A stretch of DNA of 64,000 nucleotides from CAVTJL01 sp963752325 (GCA_963752325.1 CAVVXU010000022.1:186001-250000), one strand, 5' to 3'; numbered from the stretch's first letter, positions 1-9,759 are shown. The notes: generated by a model not told the origin, from the sequence alone. Numbers and translations are program-made.

Positions 1-560
<560 letters not shown>

Positions 561-561
<1 letters not shown>

Positions 562-1409
562 TGGCGCGCCCGCTGCTCGCGGTCGAGCATCTCACGATGC
601 GCTTCGGCGGCCTCGTCGCCATCGACGATCTCTCCTTCACGGCCTTCGATCGCGAGATCACGGCCATCATCGGCCCCAACGGCGCCGGCAAGACGACAGT
701 GTTCAACTGCCTCACCGGCTTCTACAAGCCCTCGGCCGGCCAGCTCACCTTCGAGGGCAGGATGGGCCGGGTGCTGCTGGAGCGCCTGGACGGCTTTCGT
801 ATCCCCCGCCAGGGTGTGGCCCGGACCTTCCAGAACATCCGGCTCTTCGCCGCCATGAGCGTGCTCGAGAACCTCGTGGTGGCCCAGCACAACCGGCTGA
901 TGCAGGCCTCAGGCTACTCCATCCTGGGCCTCGTGGGCGCCTCGCGCTATCGCCACGCGCAGGAGGCCGCGATCGAGCGGGCACGCGGCTGGCTCGATCG
1001 CGTGGGTCTCACCGCCCAGGCCGACAGCTCGGCCGGCAGCCTGCCCTACGGCCAGCAGCGCAAGCTCGAGATCGCGCGTGCCATGTGCACCGAGCCGGCG
1101 CTCTTGTGCCTCGACGAGCCGGCGGCCGGCCTCAATCCGCGCGAGACGGCCGAGGTGAGCGGCCTGCTCCGCGACATCCGCGACAGCGAGGGCATCGGCG
1201 TGCTGCTGATCGAGCACGACATGGGCATGGTCATGGGCATCTCCGACCACATCATCGTTCTCGACTATGGCAGCAAGATCGCGGACGGCGCGCCTCTGGC
1301 GGTGCGCAGCGACCCGGCCGTCATCAAGGCCTATCTGGGCGAGACCGAGGCCGATGAGCTGCCGCCCGAGGTCGAGGCCGACATCGCGACACAGCGGGGC
1401 CCGGCCTGA
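561..1409 (+). CDS. livG: LivG, ABC transporter ATP-binding protein
   Basis: This 282-residue ATPase subunit powers the liv transporter. It has Walker A GPNGAGKT at residues 38-45, an LPYGQQRKLEIARA signature typical of LivG, and Walker B LLCLDEPAAGL. The start at 561 was chosen because MARPLLAVEHLTMRFGG aligns with the usual LivG N-terminus and the ATG overlaps the livM stop; an upstream in-frame start at 483 lies inside livM. The stop overlaps the livF ATG in the same TGATG arrangement, so livM, livG and livF form one coupled operon. Confidence 0.95.
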
Positions 1410-2119
1410 TGCTGGAGCTTCAGGACGTCGTCACCCGCTACGGCAACATCGAGGCCCTGCGCGGCGTCAGCGTGTCGGTCAAGCAGGGCCAGATCGTCAC
1501 CATCATCGGCGCCAATGGGGCCGGCAAGTCGACCCTGCTGATGACCGTCTGCGGCAGCCCCAAGCCCAGCGCCGGGCAGGTCCTCTTCGAGGGCCAGGAC
1601 ATCAGCGGGCTCGCCACCTACGACATCGTCAAGCTCGGCATCAGCCAGGCGCCGGAAGGCCGGCGGATCTTTCCGCGCATGACGGTGCTCGAGAACCTGC
1701 AGATGGGCACGGTGCCGACCGATGGACAGTATTTCGAGGAGGATGTGGAGCGGGTCTTCGCTCTCTTCCCGAGGCTCAAGGAAAGGTTGGGCCAGCGCGG
1801 CGGGACGCTGTCGGGCGGCGAGCAGCAGATGCTGTGCATCGGCCGGGCGCTGATGGCGCGGCCCCGCATGCTGCTGCTCGACGAGCCTTCGCTGGGCATC
1901 GCGCCCATCCTCGTGCGCCAGATCTTCGAGGCGATCGTCGATATCAACAAGAAGCAGGGCCTGACGATCCTCCTGGTCGAGCAGAACGCCTATCAGGCGC
2001 TCAAGATAGCCCACCACGCCTACGTGCTGCAGACCGGCCGCGTCGTGATGGAGGGCACGGGTGCCGAGCTCCTGGCCAACCCGGAGATCCGTGCCGCCTA
2101 TCTCGAAGGCGGCCACTAG
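1409..2119 (+). CDS. livF: LivF, ABC transporter ATP-binding protein
   Basis: This is the 236-residue second ATPase of the liv system, of normal family length. Walker A GANGAGKST, signature LSGGEQQMLCIGRAL and Walker B LLLDEPSLGIAP are all intact, and the long GISQAPEGRRIFPRMTVLENL stretch is characteristic of LivF. It would pair with LivG beneath the LivH/LivM channel. It begins on the overlapping ATG of the livG stop. Confidence 0.96.
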   Translation: MLELQDVVTRYGNIEALRGVSVSVKQGQIVTIIGANGAGKSTLLMTVCGSPKPSAGQVLFEGQDISGLATYDIVKLGISQAPEGRRIFPRMTVLENLQMGTVPTDGQYFEEDVERVFALFPRLKERLGQRGGTLSGGEQQMLCIGRALMARPRMLLLDEPSLGIAPILVRQIFEAIVDINKKQGLTILLVEQNAYQALKIAHHAYVLQTGRVVMEGTGAELLANPEIRAAYLEGGH

Positions 2120-2130
2120 GGAGCCGACCC

Positions 2131-2478
2131 ATGCAAGCGATCATCGGCCCTTCCCTGCCCATCTTCATCGGCCTCACGATCATCCTGATCGGCGGTGCCG
2201 CGATGCTGACCGGCCGGGCGATGGCTGAGAACTGGCGGCCCTGGTGGCATCTGGCGCTGGCGGCCCTGGGGCTCGGCGTCGTCGACCGGTTCCTCATCTA
2301 CGCCCTGTTCGGCGGCCGCCTCCTCGACCCGCTTGGCTTCGCCGTCCACTATGTGATCCTTCTGGGACTTGGCCTTCTCGCCCACCGGATCGCGGAGGTC
2401 GCGAAAATGGTTCGCCAGTATCCTTGGCGGTACGAACGTGCAGGACTGTTCGCCTACCGGGAGAAGTCGGGCGCTTGA
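2131..2478 (+). CDS. DUF6867-type small membrane protein of liv operon
   Basis: A 115-residue protein starts 11 bases after livF. It has about three hydrophobic segments (near residues 5-25, 37-55 and 68-86) and a basic, aromatic C-terminal tail (KMVRQYPWRYERAGLF). It resembles the DUF6867 family, which in alphaproteobacteria sits between livF and the binding-protein gene. Its role is unknown; its position suggests an accessory membrane subunit of the liv transporter. The start follows a GGGAG element and precedes the first hydrophobic stretch. Confidence 0.75.
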   Translation: MQAIIGPSLPIFIGLTIILIGGAAMLTGRAMAENWRPWWHLALAALGLGVVDRFLIYALFGGRLLDPLGFAVHYVILLGLGLLAHRIAEVAKMVRQYPWRYERAGLFAYREKSGA

Positions 2479-2591
2479 GGGCGCGCCTTTCATTTGATGC
2501 TCGCGGCGACGATGGCGTAACTAGGTCGCAAGCGCCCCGCAATCGCGCGTGGGCGCGCCGATATGACGCAATCCTTGGGAGAGTGGAGAGC

Positions 2592-3695
2592 ATGAAGAGA
2601 CTGACGACGGTGCTGCTCGGCGCTGTGGCCGGGCTCGGCATTGCGGCCACGGCCGCGCACGCCGATGTGGTGATCGCGACGGCCGGACCGATGACCGGCC
2701 AGTATGCCGTTTTCGGCGATCAGATGAAGCGCGGCGCCGAGATGGCGGTCAAGGACCTGAACGCCAAGGGCGGCATCAATGGCGAGCAGGTCCAGCTCCA
2801 GGTCGGCGACGATGCCTGCGACCCGAAGCAGGCGGTCGCGGTCGCGAACGACATGGTTAACAAGGACGTCGTTTTCATGGCCGGGCATTTCTGCTCCGGC
2901 TCGTCGATCCCGGCCTCGGATGTCTATCACGAGGAAGGCATCCTGCAGATCTCGCCGGCCTCGACCAATCCGAAGCTGACCGAGCAGGGCTACGACAACG
3001 TCTTCCGCGTCTGCGGCCGTGACGACCAGCAGGGCGAGACCGCCGCCAACTACGTCGTTGACGACAAGATCGGCGACAAGATCGCCGTGCTCGACGACCG
3101 CACCGCCTATGGCAAGGGCTTGGCCGACGAGTTCGCCAAGAACCTCGAGAAGCGCGGCCTCAAGCCCGTGATGCGCGAGGCGATCACCGCCGGCGACAAG
3201 GACTTCACGGCACTCATCACCAAGATGAAGCAGGCCGACGTCAACCTGATCTATCTGGGCGGCTACCACACCGAGGCCGGCCTCATCACCCGCCAGGCGC
3301 ACGAGCAGGGCCTGAAGGCGCGGATGATGTCGGGCGACGCGCTCGTCACCGACGAGTACTGGCAGATCACCGGTGACACGGGCACCGGCACGCTGATGAC
3401 CTTTCCCCCCGATCCGCGCGGCAACCCCGCCGCCGCCTCGGTGCTCGACGAGTTCAAGAAGGCGGGCTTCGACCCCGAGGGCTACACCCTCTACACCTAT
3501 GCGGCGATCCAGGTCTTCGCCCAGGCCGCCGAAAAGGCCAAGTCGACCGAGCTCAACAAGCTGCTGCCGATCCTCCACGACACGACGTTCGATACCGTGA
3601 TCGGCGCGGTCAAGTTCGACAGCATGGGCGACAAGACCGGAACGAACTACGTCGTCTATGAGTGGGACGCGGGCAAGTATCACGTCATCAACTGA
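2592..3695 (+). CDS. Branched-chain amino acid ABC substrate-binding protein (LivK/LivJ type)
   Basis: This 367-residue periplasmic binding protein has a Sec signal peptide (MKRLTTVLLGAVAGLGIAAT, cleavage near AHA-DVV). The mature part starts with VIATAGPMTGQYAVFGDQMK and shows the Leu/Ile/Val-binding fold signatures GDDACDPKQAVAVAN and the conserved tail TNYVVYEW. The signal peptide fixes the start at 2592, although the frame is open further upstream. It follows the liv genes after 113 bases and is probably the ligand-capture subunit of that transporter. It could also bind a related amino acid. Confidence 0.93.
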   Translation: MKRLTTVLLGAVAGLGIAATAAHADVVIATAGPMTGQYAVFGDQMKRGAEMAVKDLNAKGGINGEQVQLQVGDDACDPKQAVAVANDMVNKDVVFMAGHFCSGSSIPASDVYHEEGILQISPASTNPKLTEQGYDNVFRVCGRDDQQGETAANYVVDDKIGDKIAVLDDRTAYGKGLADEFAKNLEKRGLKPVMREAITAGDKDFTALITKMKQADVNLIYLGGYHTEAGLITRQAHEQGLKARMMSGDALVTDEYWQITGDTGTGTLMTFPPDPRGNPAAASVLDEFKKAGFDPEGYTLYTYAAIQVFAQAAEKAKSTELNKLLPILHDTTFDTVIGAVKFDSMGDKTGTNYVVYEWDAGKYHVIN

Positions 3696-3718
3696 GCCGC
3701 GCGCTCTCGCACCAAGGG

Positions 3719-3742
3719 CAGCCGGGCCGAAAGGTCCGGCTG
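3719..3742 (+). terminator. Intrinsic terminator after liv operon
   Basis: CAGCCGGGCC and GGTCCGGCTG form a 10-pair stem with one G-U pair and a GAAA tetraloop. The stem is followed by the pyrimidine-rich TCTTCTCC. It lies 23 bases after the binding-protein stop and should end the liv transcript. Confidence 0.75.
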
Positions 3743-3834
3743 TCTTCTCCCCCTCCTCGCCGCCCGAGGCGATCCGAGGCCTGCCGGGCGAGACAACGCG
3801 GCCCCGCAAGGCCGCCTTCGACGGATCTTCCATC

Positions 3835-5007
3835 ATGCCGATCGTCAATCGCGTGGCCGAGCTCGCCGACGAGGTGGCCGGCTGGCGGCGCCATCTGCAC
3901 GCCCACCCCGAGCTCGCCTACGAGGAGGTCGAGACGGCGGCCTTCGTGGCCCGCACGCTCGCCGAGGCGGGCGTCGACGAGATCCACGAGGGCATCGGCA
4001 AGACGGGTGTCGTGGGCGTGCTGCGCGCGGGCTCGGGCAGCCGCTCGATCGGGCTCCGCGCCGACATGGACGCGCTGCCGATCCACGAGGCGACGGGAGC
4101 GCCCTACGCCTCGACGGCCCCGGGCAAGATGCACGCCTGCGGCCATGACGGCCACACGGCGATGCTGCTGGGCGCCGCCCGCTACCTCGCCGAGACGCGC
4201 AACTTCGACGGCACCGTCTTCCTGATCTTCCAGCCTGCCGAGGAGGGGTTCTCGGGCGGGCAGGCGATGATGGACGACGGGCTCTTCGAGCGCTTTCCGG
4301 CCGAGCGCGTCTTCGGGATGCACAACTGGCCCTGGCTGCCGGTCGGCAGCTTCGCCATGTGCAAGGGCCCCGCGATGGCGGCGGCGGATCGGTTCGCCAT
4401 CAAGGTCAGGGGGCGCGGCTGCCATGCGGCTATGCCGGACAAGGGCCGCGATCCGATCGTCGCCGCCTCGCTGATGATCCAGGCCTTCCAGAGCCTCGTC
4501 GCGCGCGAGGTCGATCCCATGGACAACGCCGTCGTCTCGGTGACGCGCGTGGCAGGCGGCGAGGCCTTCAACGTCATCCCCGACGAGGTCGAGATGATCG
4601 GCACGGTGAGGACCTTCCGGGAAGCCACGCAGGCGATGATCGAGCGGCGCATGGGCGAGATCGTGGCCGGCATCGCCCAGGCACAAGGGGTCGAGGCGTC
4701 GTTCTCCTTCATGCTGGGCTATCCCGCCACGGTGAACGCCGAGATCGAGTCCGGCCTAGGCGCCGACACCGCCGCCGAGATCGTGGGCGAGCCCAATCTG
4801 AGTCGGGCGCCCCAGCCCTCGATGGGGGCCGAGGACTTCGCGTTCATGCTGGGGGCCAAGCCCGGCAGCTACATCTGGGTTGGCAGCGGCGGCGCCGAGG
4901 AAGGCCGCATCCTGCACGGCGCCACCTTCGATTTCGACGATGCGACGATCCCCTATGGGGTCAGCTATTGGGCCCGACTGGTCGAGCGCCTGATGCCGCG
5001 CGGCTGA
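3835..5007 (+). CDS. M20-family amidohydrolase (HipO/IAA-amino acid hydrolase-like)
   Basis: A 390-residue metallopeptidase-fold hydrolase of the aminoacylase/hippurate hydrolase subfamily. The metal-binding motifs are visible: ADMDALP, MHACGHDGHTAMLLGAA, PAEEG and the C-terminal SMGAEDFAFM. It would cleave N-acyl or N-aromatic amino acids in the cytoplasm. The start at 3835 gives the usual N-terminus with WRRHLHAHPELAYEE. It lies just after the liv terminator, so it probably has its own promoter, but uptake and de-acylation of amino acid conjugates may be linked. Confidence 0.9.
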   Translation: MPIVNRVAELADEVAGWRRHLHAHPELAYEEVETAAFVARTLAEAGVDEIHEGIGKTGVVGVLRAGSGSRSIGLRADMDALPIHEATGAPYASTAPGKMHACGHDGHTAMLLGAARYLAETRNFDGTVFLIFQPAEEGFSGGQAMMDDGLFERFPAERVFGMHNWPWLPVGSFAMCKGPAMAAADRFAIKVRGRGCHAAMPDKGRDPIVAASLMIQAFQSLVAREVDPMDNAVVSVTRVAGGEAFNVIPDEVEMIGTVRTFREATQAMIERRMGEIVAGIAQAQGVEASFSFMLGYPATVNAEIESGLGADTAAEIVGEPNLSRAPQPSMGAEDFAFMLGAKPGSYIWVGSGGAEEGRILHGATFDFDDATIPYGVSYWARLVERLMPRG

Positions 5008-5163
5008 GCGCCGCGTCGGTCGGTCTGCCGGTGCGATGGGCCGGACAGCCGATGACATCGATAACACCGTCGCGCCCCATGGGGCGGCGGCCCGCCGCAA
5101 CCCATTGTGACGATGGTGTGATCCGTTAAGATCTGGTCAACGCTAAGTCAGGACGGGGACCGC

Positions 5164-5709
5164 ATGTCGCGCGAACGCTATCCGGGCGAGAGCCGCGGAC
5201 TACGGTTCTTCCTGAGCGAGATCCGCACCCCGGTGGAGCTGGAGCTCGGTCCGGATGCCCTCCTGCTCCACGCCATCCGCCGGGCGGTGCGCTCGAACAG
5301 CCTCGAGGAGCTGCGCCGCGCCCGGCGGCTTTTCAACCGACTGCCCGCGGCGACGAGGCAGGCGATCGGCCAGAGCCTCGTGGAGCGACAGGCCGCGGCG
5401 GAGATCGGCCGGGACCGTCTGCTCGAGGCCTACAGCAGCCGCGAGCCCACAGCGTTCATCTGCTTCGACGGCGGGATAGCCGGGTCGGGGTCCGACCGCC
5501 CAACCGTGGCGATGCGCCACGAGCTGATGGAGCGCGGCTCGCTCAGGGTAATGGTCGAGCCCGGCAGCCTCCCCTCCACCGTGGCACGCCAGCTCCGCGC
5601 GATCGCCGACCTGATCGAGAGCAACCGCAAGCTGCTGTCCCAGCGTCACTGGCGGGCGGTGGCGCAGCCCGCGGCCGACGACGCGGACGGCGAGATCGAC
5701 TGGGCCTGA
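5164..5709 (+). CDS. Hypothetical protein, 181 aa
   Basis: I do not recognise this protein. It is soluble and arginine-rich with no signal peptide. Residues 30-75 look like amphipathic helices (HAIRRAVRSNSLEELRRARRLFNRLP), the middle holds the short hydrophobic FICFDGGIAG, and the end is acidic (DDADGEIDWA). The AGGACGGGG element 6 bases before the ATG supports the start. It is convergent with trcR, ending 6 bases from that gene's stop. GC-rich codon use matches its neighbours. Confidence 0.65.
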   Translation: MSRERYPGESRGLRFFLSEIRTPVELELGPDALLLHAIRRAVRSNSLEELRRARRLFNRLPAATRQAIGQSLVERQAAAEIGRDRLLEAYSSREPTAFICFDGGIAGSGSDRPTVAMRHELMERGSLRVMVEPGSLPSTVARQLRAIADLIESNRKLLSQRHWRAVAQPAADDADGEIDWA

Positions 5710-5715
5710 GCCCCG

Positions 5716-6321
5716 TTACTCCGGCGTCTCGAGCTCCGCCATATCGGCCGGCGCCGGCTGCTGGCGCTGCCTCGCGCCCTCCGGCCCCGACAGCGCATGC
5801 TCGGCCCGCGCGCGGGCCACCGCCTCGTCGAGCTCGAGCTGCGAGGAGAGGCCGAGGAGGACGGGATCGCGCGGCCGGATCTCCTGGCTCTTCCAGTGCG
5901 TTCTGTCACGGATCGACTGCACGGTGTTCTTCGTCGTGCCGAGCAGCTTGCAGATCTGCTGGTCGCTCATCTCGGGATGGTTGCGCAACAGCCAGGCGAT
6001 CGCGTCCGGACGGTCCTGCCGCTTGCTGAGCGGCGTGTAGCGCGGCTCCTTGCGCTTGGGCGGCTTGATGCCCGTGGCGACCGACCGCTGCATGCGCAGC
6101 TGCGCCTTCGGATCGACCTCACAGCGCTGGATCTCCTGCCGCGTGAGCACGCCCGCCACGACCGGATCGAGGCCGCGGATGCCAGCCGCCACCTCGCCGT
6201 CGGCGATCCCCTTGACCTCGAGCATGTGCAGCCCGGTGAAGCTGGAGATCTGCTCGAAGGTCAGCTTCGTGTTCTCGACCAGCCAGACGGCGGTGGCCTT
6301 CGGCATCAAAGGGCGATCCAT
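5716..6321 (-). CDS. trcR: TrcR, cell-cycle transcriptional regulator (DUF1013)
   Basis: A 201-residue protein with the strongly conserved DUF1013 beginning PLMPKATAVWLVENTKLTFEQI, followed by FTGLHMLEVKGIADGE and a C-terminal helix-turn-helix-like stretch (NHPEMSDQQICKLLGTTKNTV). Members are near-universal in alphaproteobacteria and are annotated as cell-cycle transcriptional regulators. The start at 6321 (MDRPLMPKATAVW) matches the family; an upstream ATG at 6351 adds ten unconserved residues. The 243-base upstream gap contains an AT-rich TATATA patch near 6490 that could be its promoter, but no clear -35 box is visible. Confidence 0.9.
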   Translation of the reverse strand: MDRPLMPKATAVWLVENTKLTFEQISSFTGLHMLEVKGIADGEVAAGIRGLDPVVAGVLTRQEIQRCEVDPKAQLRMQRSVATGIKPPKRKEPRYTPLSKRQDRPDAIAWLLRNHPEMSDQQICKLLGTTKNTVQSIRDRTHWKSQEIRPRDPVLLGLSSQLELDEAVARARAEHALSGPEGARQRQQPAPADMAELETPE

Positions 6322-6564
6322 GAACCTCTCCAAGGGCGAGCCGGCGCGCAACTCGGGAGCAGCTGTCTATCCGCCCAGGGTGTGGGCGTAAAGCTCCGGG
6401 TCGCCTGCGCCAGCGACAAACCAGCCCCTCACGACCAAGACACCCTCGCCTGCCACACGGCTGCCGTCGATGGGGACACTTCTGCTCCATATATAGGAAA
6501 ACGCCGGCGTTGCGAGAAAGAGGGCGCGGCGCGCCACCCAAGATGGCGTTGCCGAAGGGGGCCG

Positions 6565-7113
6565 TCAGGCGGCAGTGTGCAGGTGGAGGCCGGCGCGGTT
6601 CGGTGGAGCCGGCGGATCGGCCTCAGCGGCGCCGTCCAGCTCGACCGGACGCACCGCCACATGGCGGCGGACCGCGATGAGCATGAGGTTCGCGACGAGG
6701 AAGGCCGCCTCGCCGCGCCAGCCGCCGAGATCGAGCAGGCCCAGCGCATGCTCGCTCGGCCAGAACCGCGTCGGCTGCTCGACTGAGCGATAGCCCGCAA
6801 CCTCCACCAGACCACCCATTCGGGCGAGCCAGCTCTCGAGCGCGGCTTGAATCTCGACATCGTGGACCTCGAGGTCCGCGATGTGGCCGTCGGAGGCGAT
6901 CGCCAAGCGATAGCGCAGCCGGGCCGCCAGCAGCGGCCGGTGGCACGTGATGTAGCGGCGTCGGCGCGTCTCCATGACCACGCGGTCGGGTGCCTTGCCG
7001 ATGAACGCCTGCCGCACAGTGAAGCGATAGCGGCCGAGCCGGACGCGACGCGCGGTAGGACCGTCGAAGGCGCTGCTCAGCAGCCGCTCACAACGCAGGC
7101 CATGTATTTCCAT
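6565..7113 (-). CDS. Hypothetical protein, 182 aa
   Basis: I do not recognise this gene. The start at 7113 (MEIHGLRCERLL) has an AAAGGGA element 4 bases upstream; a longer form from 7182 is possible. The product is basic and mostly beta-like (VRLGRYRFTVRQAF, RYRLAIASDGHIADLEVHDVEI), with no signal peptide and a proline-rich tail. Codon use is ordinary for the window. It is read in the same direction as trcR but 243 bases away. Confidence 0.55.
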   Translation of the reverse strand: MEIHGLRCERLLSSAFDGPTARRVRLGRYRFTVRQAFIGKAPDRVVMETRRRRYITCHRPLLAARLRYRLAIASDGHIADLEVHDVEIQAALESWLARMGGLVEVAGYRSVEQPTRFWPSEHALGLLDLGGWRGEAAFLVANLMLIAVRRHVAVRPVELDGAAEADPPAPPNRAGLHLHTAA

Positions 7114-7264
7114 TCGCGTCCCTTTTGGACGTCGATGCCGGGCCGAGTGGGCAATGCTCAAAATCGTCGGGGAGCCGGCCATGGCGCCGAGACGAGCCTG
7201 AGACCGGCCACGCTCGCTACACTCATGAAATCTCCCTTCCTGTCAATAGCTTCAAATTTCTTCC

Positions 7265-7891
7265 TCACCTCAAGTCTAGCTCCGTGCCTGGTCTGGACGC
7301 CTTCAGCGCGAGCGGGCTGTCACGACGCTGGAACAGATAGAACTCGCGGACCGGCGAGTAGTCGGTGACGATCATCCGCACGGTGACGAGCTGCCCGGGC
7401 TCGATGATGGCGCCGGAGAAGAGAATGAACTCGCGCGGCTCGTCGATCTGGCGCATCTCGGTGAAACGGTCGGAGGCGAAGCGTCGCTTGTCGCCCCCGG
7501 ACTGGTCGAAGGACAAGCCGTCCTCGTAGGGGCTGCTGAGCGACTTGATCTCGCGGAGCTCGAGCTCGAGGCTCTGCCAAGCGTGCGAGGTGAGGTTGCG
7601 GATCACCTTGACCAGCACGAAGCCAGTGGCCTCGGACGTGCTGGCGCGGTTGCCGAAGCTCTCGCGCAGGCCGCGGATCACGAGCACCGCAGGCCCGTCG
7701 GCGGTGATATCCTCCTGGATCACGAAGGGCTCCCCGACCGTGCCCCGGCCGCTGCCCCCCCGGATCACGAAGCCACCCTCCTCGTCGCTGAAGGTCAGGC
7801 CCTCCAGCGTGACGGGTGCTGCCGCGACGCCGCCCGCCCCAACCAGGAGCGCGCAAGCAAGCGCGCCGATCCACCACCGCATTCGCACCAT
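7265..7891 (-). CDS. Secreted hypothetical protein, 208 aa
   Basis: The protein begins with a clear Sec signal peptide (MVRMRWWIGALACALLVGAGG, cleavage near VAA-APV). The mature domain is rich in beta-type alternation (VTLEGLTFSDEEGGFVIRGG, FVLVKVIRNLTSHAW), which suggests a periplasmic or surface beta-sandwich, but no named family is evident. The GTG-containing start at 7891 was preferred because GGGGGA lies 5 bases before that ATG; another ATG is two codons upstream. It is divergent from the 8009 permease gene with a 117-base gap. Confidence 0.7.
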   Translation of the reverse strand: MVRMRWWIGALACALLVGAGGVAAAPVTLEGLTFSDEEGGFVIRGGSGRGTVGEPFVIQEDITADGPAVLVIRGLRESFGNRASTSEATGFVLVKVIRNLTSHAWQSLELELREIKSLSSPYEDGLSFDQSGGDKRRFASDRFTEMRQIDEPREFILFSGAIIEPGQLVTVRMIVTDYSPVREFYLFQRRDSPLALKASRPGTELDLR

Positions 7892-8008
7892 GGTCATCCC
7901 CCAGCCCGAGCGCGAGCCTAGCAGAGGATCGCGCGACGTCGATCCCGCCCGTTCCGCCAGCCGCGCCTGCTGTGGACAGCGACCCGCTTCGGTTGCAGTG
8001 AGAGGCCC

Positions 8009-9514
8009 ATGCAGGACGACAGACCACCCCCGGGGAGCGCTCTCGGACGCGTCGCGCCGACCGGTGGCGTGGCATTGCTCCTGGCCCTTTGCCTGATGCT
8101 CGCGGGCTGCGGGCCCAAGCTGCTCGATCAGGAGCGGGGTCTCTGCACGCTGCTGGTGCCGGCGATCGTGGGCCACGCCGCGATCCTCCTGCCGCCGGAC
8201 CAGAGCCTGAAGCTGCCGCCGCAGACGAGCGTGCTGGTCCGCTATCGGCCCCAGCCCTCCCCCGACGACGGCGCCAGCTGGGTTGCCTGTGGCTTTGCGC
8301 CCGCACAGGGCGTTCTCGGGCCTGCATCGCTGCGCACGGTCGTCACCAGCGACGGCGGCGCCCTCAGCCCGATCCAGGTGTTCTTGCTGCGCGCCTTCTG
8401 GCTCGGCCGCTACGCGGCCGGCCAGCGCGTCGCCACCGCGCCTGCGCAGCACGGCTGGACGCCGCTGCGCTATCTCCTGCAGCAGCTCGTCAACGCGATC
8501 GCGGTGAGCGCCATCTATGCGCTCGTCGCCGCCGGCTACAGCCTCGTCTACGGCATCGTCGGGCGCATCCACCTGGCCTTCGGCGACCTCGCCATGCTGG
8601 GCGCCTATGTGACCCTCTCGACCTTCGTCGCGATGATGCTGGCCCTGCCCGCGGCGGCGCTGGGCGTGGCGCTGCTGGTAGCAGCCGGCCTCGCGATGCT
8701 GGCCTGCGCCGCCTATGGCGGCATCACGGCCGTGGGTGGGTTCGGGCGGCTATGGTGGACGCCGGGGCAGGCGCCGCTGATCGCGACGCTGGGCCTCTCG
8801 ATCGCGATCCGGGAAGGCGTGCGGCTGGCGCAGGGCGCTCGCGAGCCCTGGCTGCCGCCGATCCTGACGACCGTCTTCCATCTCGACATGCCCGCGGGCA
8901 TCCACCTGACGATCACGAGCGGCCAGATCCTGGTCGTGCTGGCGGCGCTTGCCGGCTACCTGACGCTGGCGCTGATCGTGCACCGGACGGCGCTGGGCCG
9001 GGCGATGCGGGCCTGCAGCGACGACATCGAGGCGGCGGCGCTGGTGGGCGTGCACGTGCCGCGCACGATGCTCATGACCTTCGCGATCGGCGGGGCGGCG
9101 GCAGCATTGGCCGGGACGATCGTGATCGTCGTCTACGGCACGATCGGCATCCAAGGTGGCTTCATCATCGGGCTCAAGGCGCTGACCGCCGCCGTGGTGG
9201 GCGGCATCGGCTCGCTCAACGGCGCCTTCCTGGGCGGCTTCGTCGTCGGCATCCTGGAGACGCTGTGGTCCGCCTATTTCGGCGGCGCCTACCGCGAGGT
9301 CGCCGTCTTCGCGCTCCTAGCCGTCATCCTCGTCTTCCGCCCGAGCGGCCTCTTCGCCCGGCCCGTCCTCCATCGCAACGACCGCTTCCGGCCCCACTCG
9401 ACTCCTTCTCGGCATAGTAGGAAAAAACCTCGACCTGGCGGCGGGCGATGGCCCGAACGGCCAGCGGGCCAGTGCTCGGGCCGCCGTAGCCCCCCTCCTG
9501 CCGGAGAGCCGTGA
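8009..9514 (+). CDS. LivH-like ABC permease with lipoprotein-like N-terminal extension
   Basis: Residues from about 152 to 450 are a typical LivH permease: LVNAIAVSAIYALVAAGYSLVYGI, the LAFGDLAMLGAY motif, the GRAMRACSDDIEAAALVGV loop and the end VVGGIGSLNGAFLGG. Residues 1-150 are extra: a hydrophobic stretch and lipobox LAGC with Cys34, then a soluble region. The last 45 residues after RPSGLFARP are basic and proline-rich, overlap the opposite-strand gene by 191 bases, and are probably not native; a stop in another frame lies at 9415-9417. No other liv subunits adjoin it, so partners must be encoded elsewhere. Confidence 0.8.
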   Translation: MQDDRPPPGSALGRVAPTGGVALLLALCLMLAGCGPKLLDQERGLCTLLVPAIVGHAAILLPPDQSLKLPPQTSVLVRYRPQPSPDDGASWVACGFAPAQGVLGPASLRTVVTSDGGALSPIQVFLLRAFWLGRYAAGQRVATAPAQHGWTPLRYLLQQLVNAIAVSAIYALVAAGYSLVYGIVGRIHLAFGDLAMLGAYVTLSTFVAMMLALPAAALGVALLVAAGLAMLACAAYGGITAVGGFGRLWWTPGQAPLIATLGLSIAIREGVRLAQGAREPWLPPILTTVFHLDMPAGIHLTITSGQILVVLAALAGYLTLALIVHRTALGRAMRACSDDIEAAALVGVHVPRTMLMTFAIGGAAAALAGTIVIVVYGTIGIQGGFIIGLKALTAAVVGGIGSLNGAFLGGFVVGILETLWSAYFGGAYREVAVFALLAVILVFRPSGLFARPVLHRNDRFRPHSTPSRHSRKKPRPGGGRWPERPAGQCSGRRSPPPAGEP

Positions 9515-9746
9515 AGTAGCCCTCGCCCGGCAGGCCGTCGCTCTTTCGAACCACCAATACAGCGAGATCGGGGCCGCCCCGCTCCTCGACGCGTCGGCAG
9601 ACGAGGCCGAGATCGCGGCAGAGCGCCCCCACCGTGATGCGCGTGACCTTGCGCTCGAAGTAGCGCAGGAGCTGGCCGTAGGTGACGGGCCTCCGCTCGC
9701 GGGCGGCCTCGATCAGCACGCGCTCGAGGCGCTCGAGATCGACCAT
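9324..9746 (-). CDS. Conserved-looking hypothetical protein, 140 aa
   Basis: Residues 1-95 look like a real soluble domain: VDLERLERVLIEAARERRPVTYGQLLRYF suggests a winged-helix-like start, followed by LCRDLGLVCRRVEERGGPDLAVLVVRKSDGLPG. I cannot name the family. The last 40 residues (Gly/Arg/Ser repeats) are low complexity and are antisense to the tail of the 8009 permease, so the true end may be near residue 105. The start at 9746 lies 13 bases after the FAD monooxygenase stop, which suggests co-transcription with it. Confidence 0.55.
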   Translation of the reverse strand: MVDLERLERVLIEAARERRPVTYGQLLRYFERKVTRITVGALCRDLGLVCRRVEERGGPDLAVLVVRKSDGLPGEGYFTALRQEGGYGGPSTGPLAVRAIARRQVEVFSYYAEKESSGAGSGRCDGGRAGRRGRSGGRRG

Positions 9747-9759
9747 CCCTGGCAGCGCC

